Source of the DNA: Planctomycetota bacterium
GTDB lineage: Bacteria; Planctomycetota; UBA1135; GCA-002686595
Direction of reading: 5' to 3'
Length of the DNA: 64,000 nucleotides
Assembly: GCA_021413885.1 (NCBI GenBank)
Contig: JAIOPM010000016.1
Span: 1 to 64,000, forward strand
Below are positions 35,163 through 44,700 of the stretch, in pieces. Under the pieces are notes generated by a model, which had not been told where the DNA came from, ran no database searches, and was given only the letters and a program-made list of their open reading frames with translations. How positions within the stretch are numbered: the first letter of the stretch is position 1; every line of letters starts with the position of its first letter. Position numbers and translations under genes: made by a program.

Positions 35163-36716
35163 GTGCAATCCCCCAATCAACGCTCTCCCGATCCCGACGC
35201 CTCCGAACCGCGTTCGGGCGCGCCGAAGACGACGTGGCAGGACCTCCTCGCCAACTCGGGTCGCGCGCGGCCGCAGGAGCAGCAGCCGCTGCCGAACAAG
35301 ATCCCATTGCACGCGGTGCCGCAAGCCGAGCCCGCGCGTCCCGTCGCGCGCCCGACCACGCCGCCGCCGACATTCGCGCCGCCGCGCGCGGCGCCCAGCG
35401 CTCCGCCGACGCCCGCACCGAGCGCGCCGCAAACGGCGTCCGCGAGCAGCGCGCCGGCCACACCGAGCAACGCTGAAACGAGTGCGATGCAACGCGTGCT
35501 CGCCGAAGCTCCGGCGCCCGAGTCCGCGCCGCTCGAGTCGCCGATGTCGGACACCGAGCGCGGCGCGTTGGAACAACGGCTCGCGCAAACGAACATCTCG
35601 CCTCGCCACCAGATCGAGGCGTGGCTCGCCGTGATGGTCAAGCTCGGCGCGAGCGACTTGATCCTGCGCGCCGGGGGACGTCCCTCGACGCGCGTCGACG
35701 GACGGATCGGTTTCCTGCCGGGACGCGTGCCCGGTCCGGGCGCCTTGCTCGAAGTGCTCGAAGGCGTCGTCGGACGCGAGCGCATGGCGGCGTGGCGCGA
35801 GAACGGTTCCGTCGACGCCGCGTTGCAGCTCGACGGGCTCGGACGCTTCCGGATGAACGCCTACAAGCAGATGGGCGAGCCCGCGATCGTGTTGCGCCGC
35901 GTCTCCGATCAAGCGCCGGCTCTCGACGCGCTCGAGCTTCCGACCGCCGAACTCGAACGGCTCGCGCTGCGCAAGCGCGGGATGATGCTCGTCACCGGCA
36001 TCGCGGGCTCCGGCAAGTCGACGACGTTGTCGGGGATGATCCAGTTCATGAACACGACGTCCGAGCGCCACGTCGTGACGCTCGAGGACCCGATCGAGAT
36101 GCTGTTCTCCGAGAAGCGCTGCGTGATCAGCCAGCGCGAGATCGGCATCGACGTCCCGAACTTCCACCAGGGCCTGCGCCATGCGCTGCGCCAGAGTCCC
36201 GACGTGATCCTGATCGGCGAAATGCGCGACCGCGAGACCGTCACCGCCGCGCTCGATGCCGCGGAAACCGGCCACTTGGTGATGTCGACGATGCACACGG
36301 TCAACGCGGCCCAGACGCTCGATCGCATCCTCGGCTTCTACCCGGCGGAGCAGCACAAGCAGATCCGCACGCGCCTCGCCGACAACCTTTGCGCCGTGCT
36401 TTCGCAACGCTTGCTGCCGCGTGCCGAAGGTCGCGGCATGGTGCCGGCGTTCGAGCTGATGACCTCGACGCCGCGCATCCGCGAGCTGCTCGAGAACGGC
36501 GACACCGGCGAGATCGCGCGCACGATCGACCAGGGCGGCTCGCCGGGACTGATCTCGTTCAACCAATCGCTGCGGCGCCTCGTCCATCAGAAGCTCGTCT
36601 CCCTCAAGGACGCGCTCGGCGCCTCCGATCGGCCGGACGAACTGGTGCTCGCCCTGCGCGGCATCACGTCGGGCACGAGCTCGCGCCACCCGAACGCGCA
36701 GAACGCCGAGGAATAG
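35163..36716 (+). CDS. PilT/PilU-family pilus motor ATPase, Pro/Ala-rich N-terminus
   Basis: A hexameric AAA+-like motor of the type IV pilus retraction family. Walker A is GIAGSGKSTTLSGM near residue 280, the Asp box is HVVTLEDPIEMLF, Walker B is SPDVILIGEMRDRETV and the His box is TGHLVMSTMHTVNAAQ. The region ASDLILRAGGRPSTRVDG near residue 162 matches the PilT N-terminus. The first 150 residues are Pro/Ala-rich and disordered; I see no domain there. Starts further in (MQRVLAEAPAPE, MSDTERGALEQ) are possible. A second, canonical PilT is at 56738. This one may be PilU-like or an alternative motor. Confidence 0.82.
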   Translation: MQSPNQRSPDPDASEPRSGAPKTTWQDLLANSGRARPQEQQPLPNKIPLHAVPQAEPARPVARPTTPPPTFAPPRAAPSAPPTPAPSAPQTASASSAPATPSNAETSAMQRVLAEAPAPESAPLESPMSDTERGALEQRLAQTNISPRHQIEAWLAVMVKLGASDLILRAGGRPSTRVDGRIGFLPGRVPGPGALLEVLEGVVGRERMAAWRENGSVDAALQLDGLGRFRMNAYKQMGEPAIVLRRVSDQAPALDALELPTAELERLALRKRGMMLVTGIAGSGKSTTLSGMIQFMNTTSERHVVTLEDPIEMLFSEKRCVISQREIGIDVPNFHQGLRHALRQSPDVILIGEMRDRETVTAALDAAETGHLVMSTMHTVNAAQTLDRILGFYPAEQHKQIRTRLADNLCAVLSQRLLPRAEGRGMVPAFELMTSTPRIRELLENGDTGEIARTIDQGGSPGLISFNQSLRRLVHQKLVSLKDALGASDRPDELVLALRGITSGTSSRHPNAQNAEE

Positions 36717-36762
36717 GTCGCCGCCGCTGTCGTCGGACGCGCGCCTTCCTCGAACCGTCGTC

Positions 36763-36792
36763 TTGGACCGCGGACGGGGGAGGGGCTAGCAT
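36763..36792 (+). promoter_or_regulatory. Possible promoter of the GspC-like gene
   Basis: TTGGAC at 36763-36768 and TAGCAT at 36787-36792 are separated by 18 bases. The start codon at 36807 would leave a very short leader. This fits the TANNNT pattern seen before other operons in the window. Confidence 0.35.
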
Positions 36793-36806
36793 TCAGCCTT
36801 CGTCCG

Positions 36807-37835
36807 ATGAACACAGCCCAAGCCAAACTGTTCTCGTGGTCCGCCGCCGGCGTCCTCGGACTCGGACTCTCGGCGTACATGGTCCACTTCGCGAAGAGCC
36901 AGGACCGCACGCGTCAGGCCGTCAGCACGGAGACGATGCAGAAGCTGCTCTCCAGCGTCACCGACGACACCGAGAAGCGCGACGACGGACCGATCGACTA
37001 CCAGTGGATCAAGTCCGGTTGGGCGGATCTCAACTGGCTCGGTCGTCCGAAGGAAGCCGCGCCGATCGCGAAGGTCGACGACACGCCGAAGGTCGTCGCG
37101 GAGAACAAGTCCAAGCTCGACAACGTGGTCAAGATCATGGCGATCTACTACGACCCGGAGTCCGAGTCCGAGACGCGGACGGTGATCAAGTACAGCAGCC
37201 AGGCCGGCGTCGATCCGAACGTGATCAAGAACGGCATGGTCTCGAAGCGCGTCGGCGATCACCTGGACGCGCCGCTCGGGCACGCGAAGGTGATCAAGAT
37301 CGACGGCTCCGGCGTCGAGTTCGGGTTCGACGACGAGCAACGCGAGCACGAAGTGCTGCGGCCGAAGGAACTCGATCTTCTCGGTCGCTTCGTCGTACTC
37401 GGCGAGGGCGGTCAGCCGATCGTCCCCGATGTCCGCGCGATCCCGCGCTCGCCCACCTACGGCCAGTGGCCGAAGAAGACCGAGCGCATCGGTCAGGACA
37501 AGTTCCGCGTCGGCCTCGACGACGCCGAGTACATCTCGAAGAACTTCGACAAGATCCTGGTCGAAGAAGTGCGCACGGTTTCGCATCGCGATCCGGTGAC
37601 GCAACAGCGCGACGGCATCCAGATCACCGACATCAAGCCGGGTTCGACGGTCGAGGCCCACGGCGGCCAATCGGGCGACGTGATCAAGAGCATCAACGGT
37701 CATCCGGTGAAGAGCGAGCAGGAAGCGATCCAGTTCGTGAAGGCCAACGCCGACGTCTACGACAAGTGGGAAGTCGAAGTCGAGAACAAGGGCGACACGC
37801 GGATCGTGATCATCTATCCGCCGAACAAGAAGTAG
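36807..37835 (+). CDS. GspC-like inner-membrane protein with PDZ domain
   Basis: A 342-residue protein. One N-terminal membrane helix (about residues 8-28) is followed by an alpha/beta region (residues 100-200) like the homology region of GspC. The C-terminal PDZ domain (about residues 268-342) has GIQITDIKPGSTVEAHGGQ and the GDVIKSINGHPV loop. In type II secretion GspC links the inner-membrane platform to the secretin and may bind substrates. Here it follows the PilT-like ATPase. It could also be a PilP functional counterpart. Confidence in the PDZ domain is high; the GspC assignment is from architecture only. Confidence 0.7.
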   Translation: MNTAQAKLFSWSAAGVLGLGLSAYMVHFAKSQDRTRQAVSTETMQKLLSSVTDDTEKRDDGPIDYQWIKSGWADLNWLGRPKEAAPIAKVDDTPKVVAENKSKLDNVVKIMAIYYDPESESETRTVIKYSSQAGVDPNVIKNGMVSKRVGDHLDAPLGHAKVIKIDGSGVEFGFDDEQREHEVLRPKELDLLGRFVVLGEGGQPIVPDVRAIPRSPTYGQWPKKTERIGQDKFRVGLDDAEYISKNFDKILVEEVRTVSHRDPVTQQRDGIQITDIKPGSTVEAHGGQSGDVIKSINGHPVKSEQEAIQFVKANADVYDKWEVEVENKGDTRIVIIYPPNKK

Positions 37836-37855
37836 CGGAGCGTCGGAGGACGAGC

Positions 37856-38632
37856 TTGGGCGGCGCGCGCGAGCTCCTCACGGTCGATCTCGGCAACTCG
37901 GCGTGCAAGGCGCGGCGCTGGCGGATCGCGCAGTCCGTCGAACGCATCGACGCACGCGAGTGGCCGACGCGCGCCGGAGTCGGCGACGAACTCGCGCGCT
38001 GGCTCGCGACGTGCGCGCTCGACGCGCGCGCGGGGCTCGCTGCGGTCGCGGCGCGTGAGCTCGAGGCCGAGGTGCAACGCGCGCTCGGCGCTCGTCTCGT
38101 CGCGCCGCTCGACGCCGGACTGGTCAACGAATACCGCACGCCGCACACGTTGGGCGCCGATCGCCTGTTCGCGGCGCGCGGCGCGGTCGAGCGTTTGCGC
38201 CGCTCGTGCCTCGTCGTCGACGCGGGCACGACGGTGACCGTCGATGCGGTGCGCGTCGACGCGGACGGCACGCGGCATTTCCTCGGCGGCGCGATCGCGC
38301 CGGGGCCGGCGTTGCTCGCGCAGGCGTTGCATGTCGGAACGGCACGGTTGCCGCTGGTCGTCGCGAGCGCGGACGCGCCCGCGCTCGGGCGCGACACCGA
38401 CTCCGCGGTGACGGCGGGCGTCGTCCACGGTTTCCGCGGGCTGGTGCGCGGCCTGGTCGACGCCGTCGGCCGCGATGCGAACCTCGCGGACGCGCCGATC
38501 GCGCTCGGCGGCGGCGCGCGCGCGCTGCTCGGCGAGTCCGCCCTGCCCGGACGGCGCGTCGAAGCTCTCGACGACCTCGTCCACCTCGGCCTGGTCGCGG
38601 CGCTGCTCGACGCGCTCGGCGGCGCGGCGTGA
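37856..38632 (+). CDS. coaX: Type III pantothenate kinase
   Basis: CoaX phosphorylates pantothenate in the first step of CoA synthesis and is an ASKHA-fold enzyme needing a monovalent cation. DLGNSACKARRW starts at Asp11 (phosphate-binding loop), GADR at residues 100-103 and DAGTTVTVDAV at residue 122 are the family motifs. The start is TTG with GGAGGA six bases upstream. Length is 258. The stop overlaps the next gene (GTGA). Confidence 0.92.
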   Translation: MGGARELLTVDLGNSACKARRWRIAQSVERIDAREWPTRAGVGDELARWLATCALDARAGLAAVAARELEAEVQRALGARLVAPLDAGLVNEYRTPHTLGADRLFAARGAVERLRRSCLVVDAGTTVTVDAVRVDADGTRHFLGGAIAPGPALLAQALHVGTARLPLVVASADAPALGRDTDSAVTAGVVHGFRGLVRGLVDAVGRDANLADAPIALGGGARALLGESALPGRRVEALDDLVHLGLVAALLDALGGAA

Positions 38633-39699
38633 GCGCGGCGCTCGAAGTGCGCGAGCTCTCGCCCCGCGGCGGCGGCGCCGTTGCAATCGTCGCGGTCCGC
38701 GGTCGCGATGCGCTCGCTCGCGTGCGCGAATTGTGCGGCCGAGTCGAACTCGCGTCGGGCGACGTGCGGTTGGTCGACCTCCGCGTCGACGGCGAGCGGC
38801 TCGACCGCGCGTTGTGCGTCGTGCCGAACGTCGACGAGGTCGAGCTGCACTTGCACGGCAGTCCGGTGCTCGTGGAGCGCTTGCTCGCGGCGCTCGGCGG
38901 CGAAACGGAGCGACGCGAGCCTGTCGCGCTCGAGGCGCGCGCGTCGTGCTCGCTCGAACACGCGCCGAGCGAATCGGCCGCGCGCATCCTGCTCGATCAG
39001 GCGGAGGGCGCGTTGCGTCGCGAGCTCGACGCGCTGGTGCTCGACGACGACGTTGCACGCCTCGAACGCCTCGTCGAACGTTCGCGCGTCGCGCGCTTCG
39101 CGCTCGAGCCCGCGCGCGTCGTCGTCGCGGGACCGGTCAACGCGGGCAAGTCGACGTTGTTCAACCTCTTGCTCGGCGAACGCCGCGCGATCGAGAGCGC
39201 GGAACCCGGGACGACGCGCGACGTGCTGCACGGCCGCGCGCACTTCGGCGCCTATCCGGTGGAACTCTTCGACGGTGCGGGCGAACGCACGCCGAGCTTC
39301 GACGACGCGCAGCGCGCGATCGAACTCGCCGGCCAAGCGCTCGCGCGCGAAGTCCGCGGCGAAGCTGATTGGATCGCGTGGCTCGCGCCGGACGGCGGCG
39401 CGCCGCCGTCGCCGATCGTGGCGCGCACGACGACGTTCCTCTCGCGCGCCGACGAAGCGTCGCGAACGTTGCGCGAGCGCGCGGCGCGGACGCTCGAAGC
39501 GCATCGCGCTCCCGAGCAGGCGACCCACGCGGTTTGGCTCGCGTTCCGCGAATTCTTCGTCCTTCCGGAGGACCCCTGGATCCCCGGCGCGGCGGCCGCT
39601 TTCGACTCCGCGTCGCGGGGGCACCTCGACGCCTGCCTGAGCGCCGCCGACGCGGAGGCTCGTCGCGAGCTGCTGCGGCGCGTGCTCGACGCGCATTGA
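38629..39699 (+). CDS. Degenerate MnmE-like GTPase
   Basis: A 356-residue protein of the MnmE/TrmE GTPase family. The N-terminal domain resembles MnmE (GGGAVAIVAVRGRDALARV; DEVELHLHGSPVLVERLL). G1 is GPVNAGKST (residues 168-176, keeping the Asn that binds K+ in MnmE) and the switch motif GTTRD is intact. G3 is DGAG (residues 215-218) rather than DTAG. No NKxD (G4) can be found, and the terminal Cys of the MnmE CxGK motif is missing, as is the RAFLNGK region. At 356 residues it is about 100 short. It is therefore probably not a working tRNA-modification enzyme. Start GTG overlaps coaX. Confidence 0.78.
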   Translation: MSAALEVRELSPRGGGAVAIVAVRGRDALARVRELCGRVELASGDVRLVDLRVDGERLDRALCVVPNVDEVELHLHGSPVLVERLLAALGGETERREPVALEARASCSLEHAPSESAARILLDQAEGALRRELDALVLDDDVARLERLVERSRVARFALEPARVVVAGPVNAGKSTLFNLLLGERRAIESAEPGTTRDVLHGRAHFGAYPVELFDGAGERTPSFDDAQRAIELAGQALAREVRGEADWIAWLAPDGGAPPSPIVARTTTFLSRADEASRTLRERAARTLEAHRAPEQATHAVWLAFREFFVLPEDPWIPGAAAAFDSASRGHLDACLSAADAEARRELLRRVLDAH

Positions 39700-39724
39700 T
39701 CTCCGCGGGGACCGCCGCTAAGCT
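39696..39724 (+). promoter_or_regulatory. Possible promoter of pyrB
   Basis: TTGATC at 39696-39701 and TAAGCT at 39719-39724 with a 17-base spacer. The pyrB ATG is at 39775. The -35 overlaps the end of the preceding gene. Confidence 0.4.
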
Positions 39725-39774
39725 GCCGCCTTCGACGTCGGCCCTCCCGCGTGTCGGGAGTCCCGACGCGCGAA

Positions 39775-41157
39775 ATGAACTCAGGGATCCGCCACCTCGT
39801 CTCGATCGACGACCTCTCGCTCCCCGAGATCCTCGAGCTGTTCGCACGGGCGAAGGAATACGCCCAGGACCTGCGGGCACACTCGCACCTCGCGCGCGGT
39901 TTGATCAGCGCCTCGCTGTTCTACGAACCGTCGACGCGGACGCGGCTCTCCTTCGAATCGGCGATGTTGCGCCTCGGCGGCGGCGTCCTGACGGCGGCCG
40001 ACATGCGCGTGTCGTCGGCGTCGAAGGGCGAGTCCCTGGCGGACACCGTGCGCGTCGTCAGCGGCAGCTACGCGGACATCATCGTGTTGCGCCACGCGAG
40101 CGAAGGCGCCGCGCGTCTCGCCACCGAGTTCTCGAACGTGCCGGTGATCAACGCGGGCGACGGCAGTCACGAGCACCCGACGCAGACCCTGTGCGACCTC
40201 TACAACCTGTGGGTCGAACGCGGACGCATCGAGGGCTTGCACGTGATGCTCGCCGGCGACCTGCGCTACAGCCGCACGATCCACTCGTTCGTCTACGCGC
40301 TCGCGCGCTTCGGCGCGAACATCGTGTGCCTGCCGACGCCGGGCTTCGAGCTGCCGCCGTACGTCGTGCAACGCTTGCGCGAGGAATTCGGCGTCGAGCC
40401 GGTGCGCGCGGACGGGGAGAAGCTCGGCGAGATCGCGCGTTCGTGCGATGCGATGTACCTCACGCCGCAGAAGCCGCACCAACTCTCGCTCTTCACCGAC
40501 GCGAAGGGCCTCGCTGTCGAGCACGTCGACGCCGTCTACATGACGCGGCCGCAGACCGAGCGTTACACGGCGGCCGACATGCCGCCGCCGCGGCCGATGA
40601 ACTTGAACAAGCAGACGCTGTCGCGTGAATCGCTGCGCGACGCGATGTTGATGCATCCGCTGCCGCGGCGCGACGAGATCGCGTCGGAGCTCGACGAGGA
40701 TCCGCGCTCGATCTACTTCAAGCAGGCGGCGCGCGGCGTGCCGATCCGCATGGCGATCCTGGGGTTACTGCTCGGTCGCGTCGAACTCGCCGCTCCGCGC
40801 GCGCAGGTCGACGTGCGCTACTACGTCGTCGCGGCCGGCGAGAATCCGTGCCCCAACCCGACGTGCATCTCGCGCACCGAGAATCGCCACGTGAAGCCGC
40901 GCTACAAGCTCGCGTCGCGCTTCCCTGTCCGCGGTTTCTGCGCCTATTGTTCGCAAGAGCTTCCCGCGCGGTGGGTCGGGTGCTCGACGACCGGCCTCTA
41001 TCACGAGCGCGACTCGGCGACGGCGCGCCAGATCCGTCCCGATCACCTCGTGTTCTTCCGCGACGAACCCCAGGCGCTCGCGCTCGGTTTCACTGCGGCG
41101 GCGAAGTCGGTTCCGCCGAGCGCGGAGCCCGAGCCGGCGGTCGTGCCGGGCGGCTGA
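39775..41157 (+). CDS. pyrB: Aspartate carbamoyltransferase fused to PyrI-type zinc domain
   Basis: Catalyses carbamoyl phosphate + aspartate to carbamoyl aspartate in pyrimidine synthesis. The catalytic part (about residues 1-320) has YEPSTRTRLSFE, the 80s loop SSASKGESLADT, HPTQTLCDL and HPLPRRDEI. After residue 340 comes a segment matching the E. coli PyrI zinc domain: CPNPTC (Cys359, Cys364) and CAYC (Cys389, Cys392), with the same x4/x2 spacings and nearly the same gap. The allosteric N-terminal PyrI domain is missing. About 70 residues of unknown nature follow. I chose the ATG at 39775 (MNSGIRHLVSIDDL); GTG at 39751 is the alternative. Confidence 0.88.
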   Translation: MNSGIRHLVSIDDLSLPEILELFARAKEYAQDLRAHSHLARGLISASLFYEPSTRTRLSFESAMLRLGGGVLTAADMRVSSASKGESLADTVRVVSGSYADIIVLRHASEGAARLATEFSNVPVINAGDGSHEHPTQTLCDLYNLWVERGRIEGLHVMLAGDLRYSRTIHSFVYALARFGANIVCLPTPGFELPPYVVQRLREEFGVEPVRADGEKLGEIARSCDAMYLTPQKPHQLSLFTDAKGLAVEHVDAVYMTRPQTERYTAADMPPPRPMNLNKQTLSRESLRDAMLMHPLPRRDEIASELDEDPRSIYFKQAARGVPIRMAILGLLLGRVELAAPRAQVDVRYYVVAAGENPCPNPTCISRTENRHVKPRYKLASRFPVRGFCAYCSQELPARWVGCSTTGLYHERDSATARQIRPDHLVFFRDEPQALALGFTAAAKSVPPSAEPEPAVVPGG

Positions 41158-41799
41158 GCGTCGAAGGCCGACGCGTGCGTGCGTCTGGCGGCGGCGTTCC
41201 AGAGCGCTTTCGCTCGCGGAAACGACGGCGCGGTCGCCGCGGACCGGCAAGCAAGTGCTTCCCTGGGGGCAACGGGGGCGATTCGGCGGCGCGCACCGCC
41301 GACGCGGGTCGCGGAGCCGCTGCGAAGGCGACTCGGCATGGGGTTTGAACCTTACACGGCGGCCGGCAGGGCCAACGAAGCCTCGGACCCGATTCGTGAG
41401 TTGCGACGCGACGAGCGTCGGACGCTCACGACGCGGTCGGACGAGTCCAGTGAGCCTTGCCGATCGACCGGATGGCGAACCCTCACACGCAGCGACGACT
41501 TCGCTTGACCCTCCGCGCGAGGGGACGAATAATCCTCGCTCCGTTGATCGCGCGCGCAACCTCCACGGTCTACCCGTGTAGGTCGCGGCACCACCCTCCG
41601 GCTCCGCGAACTTCACCCCGCCTCTCCGCCCCCAAGAGTTCTCCACTCGCGGTACCCGATCGTCCCTGGCAGGCGTTCCGTCCGATGCGCACGCGTTGCG
41701 CGACGGGCGACGATGTGCAGCGACGTTCGTTCTGCACCGATCGCGGCCCGCGAGCCGCTCCGACTCCACTCGACTCCCACTGAATCACCACGAGAGCCC
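41158..41799 (+). other. Intergenic region before lipoprotein gene
   Basis: 642 bases with no supported gene. A 6-bp hairpin (GCGTCG-AAGGC-CGACGC, 41158-41174) follows the pyrB stop without T run. A good promoter is at 41505-41533, leaving a leader of about 260 bases before the lipoprotein ATG. The rest is GC-rich without recognised RNA or repeat. Confidence 0.5.
41505..41533 (+). promoter_or_regulatory. Sigma-70-type promoter of the lipoprotein operon
   Basis: TTGACC at 41505-41510 and AATAAT at 41528-41533, each one base from consensus, with an exact 17-base spacer. Transcription would start near 41540 and run into the lipoprotein genes at 41800 and 45001. Confidence 0.6.
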
Positions 41800-44700
41800 A
41801 TGAAACTCACGGCCGCTTCTCTCTCCCGCGTTCTGGCCCGCGCTCTGGTCGCGCGCTTCCAGCCGGTGTACGGCGTCGCGCTCTCCGCGACCCTGCTTGT
41901 CGTCGCCTCGAGCTGCGGGGGCAGCTCGGGGGCGAGCGCCCAGTCCCACAAGGCGAACACGGTGATCGATGCCGACACCGATCCGCTGACCGACCTGAAG
42001 CTCTACGTCGACGCCCACGAAGGCGGAACGTCGACGCAGCTCCGCATCGTGTCGGTCGAGTGGGGGCGCTTGGTCGACATCAAGGACGCCAACGGCGACA
42101 CGGTCTTCAGCGACATCGTGGTGCGCGACAACATCCTGACCCAGGGCGTGTTCTCACTGACGGTCGATGCGATCTCGGCGCGTCAGACCTTGACGATCAA
42201 CGAAGTCTTCGGCACGGCCGACTTCAAGGACGCGCTCGACCAAGTGCTGCACCTGCAGTCGGTCTTGAGCAAGAGCCTCGACCCGAGCGAGCTGCCGCCG
42301 TTCACCGCGCTGCCGCGCAACTCCGCGGTGCTGGTGACGTTCAACGATTTGCTCGACCCGGATCGGGTCGACGCTTCGACCGTTCAAGTGCAGATCGGCA
42401 ACCCGCCGGATGTTCCGTTCGAGGCGCGAGTCTTCGGCGACCCGAACCACGGCGATCGCATCGACTTCGACGGCAACGGCAAGCCCGAGCTGTACACCAC
42501 GCGTGTGATCCTCGACATGACCGTGTCGCAGGACGAAGCGCAGACCGCCAACCCGCCGTTGGTCGTGAACTCGATCGGTCTGCCGTCGGCGGTGGATGCG
42601 AACAAGCCCAACGTGCTCGTGCGCATTCCGACCAAGCCCGACAGCGCGGCGTCGCAGTTCCAGGTGCTCGAGAACCTGACCGGACACCGCCTGGCCTTCA
42701 GCGGCAACGGACCGACCGATGCGTTCTCGCCGACGCTCGACGTGATCCGCGCGGTGCGCTCGATGGGCGCGACGGCGGTGACCAGCGATCCGAACAACGG
42801 CTTCCTTTCCGACAACACGCCGCCGGAAGTGATCGGTGAGCAAGGTGTCGTCGTGGTCGTCTCGGACGACCCGAACTCGGTCGATGCCGCGGATGTCCTG
42901 GTCGATGTCACGTTCGGAACGCAGGTGTGCGCGCAAACGTCTCGTCCGGGCGACGTGCTCGACCTCGGCGGCCAGCGCGCGACCGCGACCGGACTCTCCG
43001 GGCCGCCGGTCGGCGTGCTCGTCAGCGGCGCTCCGTTCCACGTCAACTCCGGTTCGGATCCGGTCGCGTTCTCGACCGGCGGAACCGGCGACTTCATCAC
43101 GACCTGGGAACCGACCGCGGGCGTGCTGCCGGATTGCTTCGTGCGCTACAGCCCCGATCCGTTGACCGCGCCGAACGTCGGCCTCGCGACGCAGATGGTC
43201 GCGACCGTGAAGTTCAGCGAGCCGATGGACCCGGCCTCGATCCAAGCGTTCGACACGTTCACGATCACCCGCAGCGGCGGCGGCTTGTCCGCGCTGCGCA
43301 CGAACGTGATCGGCGCGCTCGCCGCGTCCCAGGACCTCCGCGAGTACACGTTCCAACCGACGTTGCCGTTGCGCCACAGCCAAGGCACCGCGGAGACGTA
43401 TCTCGTCGACATCATTGGCGGCACGAGCGGCGTGCGCGACCTGGCCGGCAACGCGTTGCTCAACACGCTGCCCGGAGTGACGTTCACGGTCGACCCCGCG
43501 GAGCCGACTCAGACCTCGGACGGCATCGTCCTGAAGTTCTCGACTCCCGACGAAGACGTCCCGACGTTCGCGACGAGCTTCTCCACCCCCGAAGTGCGTG
43601 GTCAGCACTTGTACGACCTGAGCCGCGGAATCATCCGCCCCCGTCCGCTGACGCGCTTCTCCGCGCAGGCCGATCAATCGAAGCCGGTGGTCGGCGCGAT
43701 GGTGCCGTTCACGGCCCCGATCCAGACGCCGCTGTCGAACCTCGGCAGCAAGATGATGGGGGTCTGGCGCTACTACGACGTCGGCTTCTCGATCACCGAC
43801 GAGAGCACGATGAACCTCGACGTCGAGGGCCTGGATTGGGCCCCGTTCGGCTCAGGCGTCGCGGTCGACCAGTTCCCGTTGTTCCAGATCTCGTTGACGC
43901 ACTCGCGCTTCCTGCCCGACGAGGAAATCAATCCGAACAACCTGCTTCCGAACAAGCAGGTCTCGGGCCTCATCGCGGCATTCACGCAGAACGTGGCGAA
44001 CCCTGCGAAGGATCCGCTGCGGATCGTCCACCCGAAGGACTACGGCTACGTGCTGAACCCGTCGGACACGTTCATCTCGGCGACCAATACGCTGATGCAT
44101 CCGTGGCCGCTCAACCGGCAGATCCCTGCCGGACTCAGCCCGATCTACTACACGTGGCGCGATACGGCCGTGCAGTCGTTGGGCGCTCCGAGCGGCTACG
44201 GCGCCGACACGGGTCGTCTCGAGCAAGTCCTCGGCAACCCGCCGATCGTCAAGGGCAAGCCGTACGCGAAGGACAACGTGCCGACGGTCGGTCTGCCGCT
44301 GCTCTTCGAGTTCCGCTGCTACCCGAACGATTCGTCGATCGGGCTGAACGGCTTCAAGATCGCGCTCGCGATCAACTCCTCCGCGGCGCCGTTCTTCCGC
44401 GCGTTCTCGACCGGCGGCATCCTCGCCAGCGGGCAAGCGAAGAAGATCGACCCCGACAACGAACCGAACGCACAAGGCGGCATCGCCCCGGCGACCGGCT
44501 TGGCGACGCCGCCGCTCGACAACGCGTTCTACTACGGCCAGGCGGACTTCGTCGTGCGCACCAGCCGCACGCACTCGATCTGGTTCGACACGCAGCTCGG
44601 CGTGCCGATCTACTACCAGCCGTTGGTCGAACCGACCCCGGCGCAACAGCCCAGCGGAACGTCGATCGTCTTCGCGTACCGCGGTGCGTCCGCGCTCAGC

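Noticed and set aside
34008..36689. Very long antisense open reading frame on the minus strand opposite obg and the PilT-like gene
   Set aside because: It lies opposite two clear genes in a GC-rich region where stop codons are rare. Its translation is Arg/Ala/Asp-rich without domains, so it is a shadow frame. Many others (for example opposite pilO, rpoN, the EF-G-like gene and the lipoproteins) were dismissed for the same reason.
38629..39699. MnmE-like gene as a frameshifted pseudogene
   Set aside because: The frame is open from GTG to TGA with normal codon use and a tight overlap with coaX. The missing motifs lie inside intact sequence, so loss by divergence is more likely than a recent break.
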